Of a stretch of 8,090 nucleotides of DNA, positions 1 through 5,151 are shown in pieces. Source of the stretch: Paenibacillus sp. UBA6285 (lineage in GTDB: Bacteria; Bacillota; Bacilli; Paenibacillales; Paenibacillaceae); NCBI GenBank assembly GCA_002438345.1, contig DJUJ01000100.1, forward strand, positions 639-8,728, written 5' to 3'. Position numbers and translations under genes: made by a program. The stretch's first letter is position 1, and the number at the start of each line of letters is the position of its first letter. The notes beneath the pieces are model-generated. The model had not been told where the DNA came from, searched no databases, and saw only the letters and a list, made by a program, of their open reading frames with translations.

Positions 1-845
1 ACGTCACTGTTGCTGTTCCAGACCACTTCGTTCATTTCTGCTTCATTCGTAGTATCTGGATTTCCCGTACCATCTTTGAAACCCAGAAGATTACGCGGCG
101 TTGCTCCTTTAGGATCTGCTGCACCTGTGCGCTGGAATCCTTCCTGTGTCCAGCGTAGTACGGCTGTGCCACGGGCGATACGTGCCAGATTTCGGATGGC
201 ATGGAAGGCCACCTGCAGATCATCAGCACAGGCCTGGACACAAATATCTCCACCACACCACTTTGGATCTAGGTTGTCTCCTGTAAATGCAGGAAGATTG
301 GCTAATAGGGTTGGACGTTTGGAAGATAAACCGAATCTGTTGTCAAAAAAAGAAGGTCCGACACCAAAGGTGAGCGTACAGCGTGAAGGGTTTAAACCAT
401 CCACTTCACCTGTATCGGAGGGTGGGAGATTAGGATTGTCATTGACGTCGCCAATGAGGCTGCCAGTAGTAAGAGAAGCCGCGGCAGTTGTCCATGCCTG
501 CATTAGCTTTTTTACATCAGCTAGCTTCGTTGTGGTGAGATCAAAAGCTGCGAAGTAAATAAAATTCTGCGCAGGTGTTAGAATTCCGGCCTGATGACTC
601 CCGTAGAAAGGAATGGAGTCACCATCGGAGGCTATCGTTGGCTCAGCTGCAGTATTTCGCGTAGCCAAAATTCCGCCCACACCTCCACCACCTAATAGCA
701 AACCGAGGCTAGTGGCGCCAGTAAGCCGCAGCATATCGCGGCGGCTTAGCTTTTTATCTAATATATGATTGCTCTTTGTATCCTCATTGAGAGGGGCACT
801 ATCAGCATTAGCTGGTAAACCGGTGAATTTATTTTGCTTCTTCAT
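1..845 (-). CDS. efeB: EfeB/DyP-type heme peroxidase (deferrochelatase), 3' part outside window
   Basis: Reading the complement from the ATG at 845 gives 281 uninterrupted codons up to the window edge, so the C-terminal part is missing. Residues 34-43 carry a twin-arginine motif (SRRDMLRLTG) followed by a Gly/Leu-rich hydrophobic stretch, so the protein should be exported folded by Tat. The DyP-family signature GFKDG lies at residues 255-259 (about 69-83), with the catalytic Asp at 258 followed by GTGNPD. An FGVGPSFFDNRFGL block around residue 165 is also typical of the family. The proximal-heme His would lie beyond the left edge. In the EfeUOB system (YwbLMN in Bacillus) this heme peroxidase oxidises Fe(II) outside the membrane for uptake; deferrochelatase activity has been debated. 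The start is supported by AGGAG lying inside the 3' end of the upstream gene and a 5-bp gap, which suggests translational coupling. Confidence 0.95.
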   Translation of the reverse strand, partial: MKKQNKFTGLPANADSAPLNEDTKSNHILDKKLSRRDMLRLTGATSLGLLLGGGGVGGILATRNTAAEPTIASDGDSIPFYGSHQAGILTPAQNFIYFAAFDLTTTKLADVKKLMQAWTTAAASLTTGSLIGDVNDNPNLPPSDTGEVDGLNPSRCTLTFGVGPSFFDNRFGLSSKRPTLLANLPAFTGDNLDPKWCGGDICVQACADDLQVAFHAIRNLARIARGTAVLRWTQEGFQRTGAADPKGATPRNLLGFKDGTGNPDTTNEAEMNEVVWNSNSD

Positions 846-850
846 GATGC

Positions 851-1732
851 TCACACTCCTAGAATAGTTCCCATATTGGACAATGGCTCAGCTAATGCGT
901 CCAAATTCTGACTTAATTTACGCACGTCTTCTTCTTTCAGCTCTTCATAGGAAACATATCCATCTCCAGATTTGAAAGGGGCAAGCTCAGCTTGCAAGGC
1001 TGCGAACCGTTCACCAATCGTTTTTTCCAGCTCTGCATCTTCTTTAGCCAGTTCTGGCTTTAACAGCTCGTATATCTTTTGGGCGCCTTCAACATTAGCG
1101 ACGAAATCATACAGATCCGTGTGGGAGTAACGTTCTTCCTCACCTGTTACTTTGGAGGAAGAAACCTCATTAAGAAGTTCTACAGCACCAGTAACAAGCA
1201 GATTGGCATCGATTTCTACGGTCTCCACTTTTGCACGCAACAGCTGCGCATCTTTCAGTTATTGGTCTGCAAATTCAGTCATATCTTTGGTTGTATTGTC
1301 CTGCCAGAGCGCTTTCTCGAGCTTGTGGAAGCCACGCCATTCAGCCGCTTCTACATCATTCTCGCGAGCATCAATATTCGGATCCAAATCACCAAGGGCC
1401 TCTGCAATCGGCTCAATCCGTTCGTAATACATACGAGCTGGGGCGTAGAGTGCCTTCGCTTCTTCAATCTTTGCTTCTTTAACTGCGTTTGTGAAATTCT
1501 CTGTTTGCTTTACAAATTCATCACATTGCTCGATGACATATGTACGATATTGATCAACAGCTGAAGTGAAGTCGGCAGTGGTTGCTGCAGCAGTATTCGT
1601 TGCTGCGGTGCTGTTAGTAGCATTAGTAGAATTATTGTTGCTAGTGTTGCTGTCATTGTTGTTACTGGCACATCCGGTAAATAGTATGGAGGCTGCAAGC
1701 AAACCTGCAGGCACAGCATATGTGAATCTCAT
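851..1732 (-). pseudogene. efeO: EfeO/EfeM-type iron-binding lipoprotein (M75 domain) with one in-frame stop codon
   Basis: The frame opens at ATG 1732 behind an AAAAGGGGTG ribosome site and stays open to TGA at 851-853, except for a TAA at 1259-1261 after residue 157. Codon phase is identical on both sides, so this is a nonsense change and not a frameshift. The family normally has Leu here (FADQ-L-LKDAQLL), so TTA to TAA would explain it. Residues 1-21 are a lipoprotein signal peptide with lipobox FTGC (Cys21), followed by an Asn/Ser/Thr-rich linker. An M75-type HxxE motif (HKLE) lies at residues 136-139. After the stop, the conserved RYSHTDLYDFVANVEGA block is intact. Full length would be 293 residues. 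There is no room for the N-terminal cupredoxin domain of longer EfeO proteins, so it resembles the shorter EfeM form. The role would be delivery of iron to the EfeU permease. It is either a recent pseudogene or a base-call error. Confidence 0.88.
1259..1261 (-). other. In-frame TAA interrupting efeO
   Basis: The complement reads GCA GAC CAA TAA CTG AAA GAT GCG CAG. Removing the stop gives an uninterrupted family-like sequence on both sides. The nearest in-frame restart would be a TTG at 1240, which has no convincing ribosome site. Confidence 0.85.
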
Positions 1733-1760
1733 TTAATAAAACACCCCTTTTTTATATGTG

Positions 1761-1779
1761 AATGATAATCGTTATCATT
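1761..1779. promoter_or_regulatory. Fur box of the efeOB operon
   Basis: AATGATAA-TCG-TTATCATT is a perfect 8-3-8 inverted repeat. It also matches the Bacillus-type 7-1-7 Fur consensus TGATAATNATTATCA at 14 of the 14 fixed positions less one. It sits just downstream of the predicted transcription start and about 29 bp before the efeO ATG, where bound Fe-Fur would block transcription. Iron-repressed expression is what is expected for an Efe uptake system. Confidence 0.88.
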
Positions 1780-1791
1780 TATGCTGGATTT

Positions 1792-1820
1792 ATCATAAGT
1801 CCGTATACTATTGCTGTCAA
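1792..1820 (-). promoter_or_regulatory. Sigma-A promoter of efeOB
   Basis: On the complement, TTGACA (1820-1815) is followed by exactly 17 bp and TATGAT (1797-1792). The -35 is perfect and the -10 matches 5 of 6. The start point would fall near 1785, immediately upstream of the Fur box. Confidence 0.82.
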
Positions 1821-1860
1821 TAAAAATGTGATGTATTTCATAGTTTTTAATTGCACGACA

Positions 1861-1889
1861 AAAAAACTCCCGGGAGTGGGGAGTGGAGT
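1861..1889 (-). terminator. Rho-independent terminator, leftward
   Basis: Read on the complement, ACTCCC-CACTCCC-GGGAGT is followed by a run of seven T (an alternative fold pairs AAACTCC with GGAGTTT). It lies between the 55-residue gene (2151-2318) and the efeO promoter, so it would stop leftward read-through into the iron operon. Confidence 0.55.
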
Positions 1890-1977
1890 TTGCAGTAATT
1901 TGCAAATAACGTCATCTGGGTCCGTAAACCTCAGAAGGAGATGATGAATATACTGTTGAAGCGGGTAGTCAACGACC

Positions 1978-2040
1978 AACAACACAAAGCAGCGATTCCC
2001 CAATAATGGCTGAGTCGCTGCTTTGTGTTGTTTGCGATTT
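1978..2040 (+). terminator. 18-bp perfect hairpin with T-rich tail
   Basis: The left arm 1978-1995 (AACAACACAAAGCAGCGA) is exactly complementary to 2015-2032, with a 19-base loop. The plus strand continues TTTGCGATTTTT, as expected of an intrinsic terminator reading rightward. On the complement the following bases are only weakly T-rich. No convincing plus-strand gene precedes it; a 35-codon open stretch (1899-2006) ends inside the loop. It may terminate a small RNA or be left from a deleted gene. Confidence 0.6.
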
Positions 2041-2056
2041 TTAACATTGAACCAGA

Positions 2057-2093
2057 CTGTCTCATTTATCGGAAAAAGCTACTTATGCGACAG
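2057..2093. repeat. Imperfect inverted repeat resembling an IS end
   Basis: CTGTCTCAT (2057-2065) and ATGCGACAG (2085-2093) pair with one mismatch across 19 bases. The complement reads GGCTGTCGCATAAGTAGC, which resembles terminal repeats of some Firmicute insertion sequences. The resemblance is from memory only. No transposase is present next to it. Confidence 0.3.
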
Positions 2094-2150
2094 CCCCATT
2101 CTTTAATGATTTGATCTGGCTAAGAATAAGATCAAAGCGTCATCTGCATT

Positions 2151-2318
2151 TTATTGTTCATTATGGGATTCATGATCCGCAGAGGGATGATTTTCAAACA
2201 CTTCTGCAGCTTCCTCAGCAGAAAATTCCGGTTCGAATTTACCCATTAATGGTAATTTGTTTGATTTCGTAGTTTGTTCTTCTGCTTTAGTAGGTTGATT
2301 GTTTTTTGAATTGCTCAT
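2151..2318 (-). CDS. Small hydrophilic protein of unknown function, 55 aa
   Basis: The ATG at 2318 is preceded by a perfect AAAGGAGG site with 7-8 bp spacing (complement AAAGGAGGTGTGTGTATG), which fixes the start. Longer upstream extension of the frame lacks a ribosome site. The product is 55 residues, with a Ser/Asn/Lys/Thr-rich N-terminal half and a strongly acidic C-terminal half (FEPEFSAEEAAEVFENH), no membrane segment and no Cys. I do not recognise the family. It looks like a small disordered or helical cytosolic protein. It is divergent from gerE, but no sporulation-type promoter was evident, so a spore role is only a thought. Leftward transcription would end at the terminator at 1861-1889, or possibly at the hairpin at 1978-2032. 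Confidence 0.72.
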   Translation of the reverse strand: MSNSKNNQPTKAEEQTTKSNKLPLMGKFEPEFSAEEAAEVFENHPSADHESHNEQ

Positions 2319-2474
2319 ACACACACCTCCTTTAATAAAGAACAACAAGTTGTAGTTTGCCCTGAAAGGAGATGATTTTATTCGAGAAAATTTCAAGTTA
2401 TTGCAGGTGAATTCCCTCACTAAAGCGGTGTACTAAGCTTCGGATGGTTAAGCCCATTTTGTAGTTATGACAGC

Positions 2475-2502
2475 ACCATTAACTTCATCAATACATAATA
2501 TG
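2475..2502 (+). promoter_or_regulatory. Sigma-K-like promoter for gerE
   Basis: ACC (2475-2477), 16 bp, then CATAATATG (2494-2502) fits the sigma-K pattern AC-N16-CATANNNTA with one -10 mismatch. Known gerE genes are transcribed by sigma-K in the mother cell. A competing sigma-A reading lies just downstream: TTGACT (2505-2510), 17 bp, TATACC (2528-2533). Confidence 0.5.
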
Positions 2503-2565
2503 TTTTGACTGTATCCCTTTACCTTGTTATACCAAACAAACCCAGGGCAAGGAGGGGTGACACCA

Positions 2566-2790
2566 TTGAAGGGGAACGAACACCACAGCAAATTTCTGTT
2601 GACTCATCGTGAGCGCGAAGTTTTCGAGCTTCTCGTGCAGGACAAAACGACTCGTGATATCGCTGGTTTATTATTTATCAGCGAAAAAACAGTTCGGAAC
2701 CACATCTCCAATGTAATGCAAAAATTAAACGTTAAAGGCCGTTCACAAGCGGTTGTCGAGCTGATTAAGCTTGGGGAGCTGAAAATATAG
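2566..2790 (+). CDS. gerE: GerE, late mother-cell sporulation regulator (LuxR-type HTH)
   Basis: The product is 74 residues, the same length as Bacillus subtilis GerE, and can be aligned with it over the whole length. Shared blocks include REREVFELLVQDKTT, FISEKTVRNHIS and VKGRSQAVVEL. Nearly the whole protein is a LuxR/GerE helix-turn-helix domain (about residues 12-72) with recognition helix SEKTVRNHISNVMQKL. GerE binds DNA as a dimer late in sporulation. It activates and represses sigma-K-dependent coat and cortex genes in the mother cell. The TTG at 2566 is chosen because AAGGAGGGG lies at 2549-2557 with 8-10 bp spacing and because it gives the family length; the upstream TTG at 2524 would place this ribosome site inside the coding region. 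The gene is monocistronic, with its own promoter region and terminator. Confidence 0.96.
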   Translation: MKGNEHHSKFLLTHREREVFELLVQDKTTRDIAGLLFISEKTVRNHISNVMQKLNVKGRSQAVVELIKLGELKI

Positions 2791-2822
2791 CTGGCCATGT
2801 CTTCGGAAGTGACGCGTTTAAG

Positions 2823-2857
2823 CCTTCTTCACCCTTAGGGGTGTGGGAAGGTTTTTT
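2823..2857 (+). terminator. gerE terminator
   Basis: CCTTC..CACCC pairs with GGGTG..GAAGG around a TTAG loop with a small internal bulge, followed by TTTTTTG. It starts 32 bp after the gerE stop codon. Confidence 0.82.
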
Positions 2858-2972
2858 GTTGTTTATGCGTATTAGCGGAGTCTGCCAAATACCTTTCCTG
2901 CATGGTTTTAAGCTGCTCTGCGGTCTTCTGTCTCGTCAAGGAAAGCTCGGCCAGTTCATCATGAAAAGGAGA
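2835..2972 (-). pseudogene. Coding scrap: C-terminal fragment of an unrecognised helical protein
   Basis: The complement is open for 45 codons between TGA (2975-2973) and TAA (2837-2835). It reads like a real charged helix: DELAELSLTRQKTAEQLKTM, then QERYLADSANTHK. No start codon with a ribosome site precedes it. Its last codons run backwards through the gerE terminator. It is most likely the tail of a decayed gene, but random open sequence cannot be excluded at this length. Confidence 0.35.
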
Positions 2973-2997
2973 TCAACGGTTATTCTCCGGTTGGGTG

Positions 2998-3060
2998 CTA
3001 CAACTCCTGTATCGATTGAATCAGAGGTATCATTTCCTCATAGTGTTCTGAAAATGTCAT
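2998..3060 (-). pseudogene. Coding scrap overlapping the end of the 106-aa gene
   Basis: A 20-codon stretch on the complement (MTFSEHYEEMIPLIQ... to TAG at 2998-3000) overlaps the 3' end of the 106-residue gene in another frame. It has no ribosome site. With the fragment at 2835-2972, about 25 bp further left, it could be the N-terminal piece of one frameshifted small gene. Confidence 0.25.
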
Positions 3061-3358
3061 TTACCGTGTAATACAAAGCATTAAGTTCTTCCATATAAAC
3101 TGTTTTTATTTTGGTTTTATCAGGATTGTCACTTATCATTTCCATAAAGACATCCGGATCATTAATGATACCATTAAGACTTGCGCGCTTTAACAATTCT
3201 GCATCGGAAATATCATCCTTAAACGATAGTCTTAAGATTTCCATAGTGTCGTTTACAATATCTTTGAAATTTTCTTCTTCCCCATAGAAAGTTGCAATCT
3301 TATTCAAAAAGTCTGCATATTTATCTGGTATTTTTGAACTTTCTGAAAAAAATATCAT
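3038..3358 (-). CDS. Acidic 106-aa protein of unknown function
   Basis: The ATG at 3358 follows GGGAGAAG with about 7 bp spacing on the complement, supporting the start. The 106-residue product is predicted to be mostly helical and is clearly acidic, with runs such as GEEENFKD and FKDDISDAE. It has no signal peptide, membrane segment or Cys. I do not recognise the family. Size, acidity and the setting among gene fragments and another small unknown gene are reminiscent of immunity or antitoxin proteins, but this is inference only. A 23-codon open stretch upstream ends in a TGA overlapping this ATG (ATGA). With the scrap at 3390-3470 this hints that an upstream gene has been lost. Confidence 0.68.
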   Translation of the reverse strand: MIFFSESSKIPDKYADFLNKIATFYGEEENFKDIVNDTMEILRLSFKDDISDAELLKRASLNGIINDPDVFMEMISDNPDKTKIKTVYMEELNALYYTVNDIFRTL

Positions 3359-3484
3359 TTATATCTTCTCCCTATATTAATCAAATTTTTAAATAGTTTT
3401 AAGTAATTGGCCAGCCGTGAGATCATCTAATTGTAGTCAGGAACATTATAATTGGATTTGGAACAATTGGCGGTTAAAAATGAT

Positions 3485-3497
3485 ACAGTAGTACTGT
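3485..3497. promoter_or_regulatory. Operator-like palindrome ACAGTA-G-TACTGT
   Basis: A perfect 6-1-6 dyad lies in the divergent intergenic region, 127 bp from one gene start and 95 bp from the other. It could be a repressor site for either gene; no regulator is identified. A TATAAT hexamer on the complement (3450-3445) could serve the leftward gene but lacks a good -35. Confidence 0.3.
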
Positions 3498-3591
3498 TTA
3501 CACAGTTTAAGTGAGCATGATGTATTCGGAAATTCTAACTTGATTCATAGAGTTAAGATATAGTTGACCAATTCGAAAGCAGGGGCTGGGA

Positions 3592-3906
3592 ATGCTAAAG
3601 ACAGTATCAGTTATTTTTAATGAGCGACCAAAAAGGTGGGGATTAAGAGGGGATCCATATCTTTGGGATGAGCTAGAGAGTTACTTTCAAGAAGTGACTT
3701 ATCCATGTACAGGTGAGGAGTTTGCACAGAGATTCAAATACGCGTTTGAGGAATTAACAGGAAGTAGCTTAGGTGTTTTAGATAAACAAATCTATTGTGA
3801 GAAATACAGTCATGGTGGTATGTCCAGTGGGCATGTTTGTCTGGAGTTTTGGATTGAAGTAGCGATTCCAATGCTAATTGAACGATTGGAGGAATTAGCA
3901 AATTAA
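3592..3906 (+). CDS. 104-aa protein of unknown function with WGLRGDPYLW and HGGMSSG motifs
   Basis: The ATG at 3592 is preceded by AGGGG (3581-3585) with 6 bp spacing. The product has two striking motifs, WGLRGDPYLWDEL at residues 17-29 and YSHGGMSSGHVCLEFW at about 72-87. Their Gly, Trp and Pro content argues for a genuinely conserved fold. It ends in a helix (IPMLIERLEELAN). There is no signal peptide or membrane segment. I have the impression of related small proteins occurring as stand-alone genes in varied bacteria, but cannot name a family or function. It is transcribed divergently from the acidic 106-residue protein. Its stop codon is immediately followed by a Fur-box-overlapped promoter that reads the next region. 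Confidence 0.75.
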   Translation: MLKTVSVIFNERPKRWGLRGDPYLWDELESYFQEVTYPCTGEEFAQRFKYAFEELTGSSLGVLDKQIYCEKYSHGGMSSGHVCLEFWIEVAIPMLIERLEELAN

Positions 3907-3907
3907 A

Positions 3908-3936
3908 TTGATAATAATTCTCAATGCATATATGAT
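3908..3936 (+). promoter_or_regulatory. Sigma-A promoter overlapped by a Fur box
   Basis: TTGATA (3908-3913), 17 bp, then TATGAT (3931-3936) is a near-consensus promoter (5 of 6 at each hexamer). TTGATAATAATTCTCAA (3908-3924) matches the Fur pattern TTGATAATNATTATCAA with a single mismatch and covers the -35 region. Rightward transcription would start near 3943 and could reach the kinase gene at 4213 and the terminator at 4925. No recognisable iron gene follows. Confidence 0.62.
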
Positions 3937-3938
3937 TA

Positions 3939-4052
3939 ATCGAAAGTAAGGGGAAGCAGGGATGCCCCGGAGGTGCCTTCACGAAAGAGCCTGAGGCTGT
4001 AAGGTATCTGGAAGAACAACTGGCTAAAGCACCAACGGTCCCGGGAATCTAA
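3939..4052 (+). pseudogene. C-terminal remnant of a deleted gene behind the Fur-type promoter
   Basis: After a TGA, the frame is open from 3939 to TAA 4050-4052. It reads as a convincing protein tail: GAFTKEPEAVRYLEEQ then LAKAPTVPGI. There is no in-frame start. A possible start (ATG 3962, with AAGGGG upstream) lies in a different frame and stops after 10 codons. The pattern fits a gene that kept its promoter, start region and tail but lost its middle. I do not recognise the parent family. Confidence 0.45.
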
Positions 4053-4115
4053 CAAAGAGGGAAATTAACCTAACTCGTTGAATATAACTATCTGTACAAA
4101 GAAAGGAGGATTTGA

Positions 4116-4181
4116 ATGTGCTTTCACTGTTATAGAAAGATAAGAATCCGCCACCTCCCCGAGACCAATCTGTTAGCTTAA
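4116..4181 (+). CDS. Possible leader peptide or broken small ORF before the kinase gene
   Basis: GAAAGGAGGA (4101-4110) is the best ribosome site in this area. ATG 4116 gives a 21-residue peptide (MCFHCYRKIRIRHLP...). The overlapping GTG at 4118 gives a 32-codon frame that meets TAG at its sixth codon, then continues (KDKNPPPPRDQSVSLRDFTN) and ends in a TGA overlapping the kinase ATG as ATGA at 4213-4216. Either it is a short upstream peptide, or a small gene broken by a nonsense codon. CCTCC at 4154-4158 could pair with the ribosome site. Confidence 0.3.
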   Translation: MCFHCYRKIRIRHLPETNLLA

Positions 4182-4212
4182 GAGACTTCACGAATCAAAT
4201 GGGGTGTGTTGG

Positions 4213-4857
4213 ATGAAGATAAATAATAATTATTTGAAAGAACAATTACAACACGTATATTGGCTAAATGGTGGACCTTGTGCTGGGAAGACCACAATGA
4301 CCAAAAAATTTGTAGAGGAGTTAGGCTTTCAAACACTAGGTGATGATGTCTTAAAATATAGACCATTCACTAGTCCTGTTGAATACCCTGCCCTTCAATT
4401 TCCTAATCCTGATTTGGATTGGAATAAGTGGTTCAATAAACCGGTAGATGAACATTGCCAATGGTTATTTCAAATCGTCGAAGAGATGATGGACTTCTTT
4501 ATCATTGACTTGTTGATAATGCCTAATGACAAACCAATTATAATAGATTTAGGAATAATACCAGAACGTATTCTACCATTTATCCCAGAAGAGAGAATGA
4601 TTTGTTTTTATACGTCCGACGAAGAGATAGAGAGATTATATTACTTTAGAGAAGACCATAAGATGATTTTGGATTGTATTAACGCCTACACATTAAATCC
4701 AGAGGAAACGATTAAACACGGTAACAAATCTATGGTTAAGTTCTCCAATGAAATTAAGACTGCTTGTACTAAGATGGGGATTAAAACCATTGAAAGAATA
4801 CCTAGTATGAGCGTAGAAGAACAATTTAGGTTAGTTAGAGAACATTTTAAATTGTAG
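4213..4857 (+). CDS. P-loop NTPase/kinase-like protein (AAA_33-type fold), 214 aa
   Basis: A Walker A motif GGPCAGKTT occupies residues 20-28, right after the first beta strand (HVYWLN), as in small P-loop kinases. IIIDLGIIPERI (about 113-124) looks like the strand carrying the Walker-B-type Asp. REDHKMI in the C-terminal half could be lid arginines. The family would phosphorylate a small molecule or nucleotide; the substrate cannot be told. ATG 4213 is preferred over GTG 4204 because GGGG at 4201-4204 then acts as the ribosome site. Base composition is visibly more AT-rich than in the flanking efe, amidohydrolase and AraC genes, which suggests transfer. The gene is followed by a strong terminator and may be read from the Fur-overlapped promoter about 270 bp upstream. 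Confidence 0.82.
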   Translation: MKINNNYLKEQLQHVYWLNGGPCAGKTTMTKKFVEELGFQTLGDDVLKYRPFTSPVEYPALQFPNPDLDWNKWFNKPVDEHCQWLFQIVEEMMDFFIIDLLIMPNDKPIIIDLGIIPERILPFIPEERMICFYTSDEEIERLYYFREDHKMILDCINAYTLNPEETIKHGNKSMVKFSNEIKTACTKMGIKTIERIPSMSVEEQFRLVREHFKL

Positions 4858-4924
4858 AGATGACACTTATTTCCGTTTTCCACAAGGTTGTAAAATGCAC
4901 GTACTGAAATAAAACCCTAGGCTG

Positions 4925-4972
4925 TAAGCTGCTTCCGGTACTCTACCGGAGGCAGCTTATTTAGCTTTTATG
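4925..4972 (+). terminator. Strong terminator after the kinase gene
   Basis: TAAGCTGCTTCCGGTA (4925-4940) pairs with 4944-4959 with a single G-T wobble around a CTC loop, followed by TTTAGCTTTT. The 16-bp stem starts 67 bp after the kinase stop codon. Confidence 0.88.
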
Positions 4973-5151
4973 TGGTAGATATTGGTTGTGAAATTGAATG
5001 TAATCCTCATTTCTCCTTCGTGCCCCATCCATATTTCGGATACCATAAGGATAGCGGTTGAAATATTTTTATCTTGAAAAATTGCACAACTCGAACTACT
5101 GTAATCAATAAAGATGTAAATCTGCTAAAATCAGGAATGGGGTTGTATGTC
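4973..5151 (+). promoter_or_regulatory. Leader region of the amidohydrolase operon
   Basis: No gene is seen here. The best sigma-A candidate is weak: TTGAAA (5074-5079), 17 bp, TACTGT (5097-5102). It would leave a leader of about 40 bases before the ATG at 5152. No riboswitch or clear operator was found. Confidence 0.3.

Noticed and set aside
10..558. Plus-strand open frame of 182 codons across the left edge
   Set aside because: It is antisense to efeB, which has strong motif support; the plus frame has no family-like features.
1079..1564. Plus-strand open frame of 161 codons over efeO
   Set aside because: It is a shadow of the M75 lipoprotein gene, rich in Cys, Phe and Ile without domain character.
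1779..2003. Minus-strand 74-codon open frame upstream of efeO
   Set aside because: It runs through the efeO promoter and a terminator and has no ribosome site.
1941..2006. Possible leader peptide (MNILLKRVVNDQQ...) from ATG 1944
   Set aside because: AGAAGGAG is only 3 bp from the ATG and no regulated gene follows the hairpin; kept only as part of the hairpin finding.
2841..3071. Plus-strand 76-codon open frame after gerE
   Set aside because: It begins inside the gerE terminator and is antisense to more protein-like minus-strand scraps.
3390..3470. Minus-strand scraps ending NYNVPDYN and DDLTAGQLLKTI
   Set aside because: They are protein-like but too short and in different frames; noted only as part of the decay finding.
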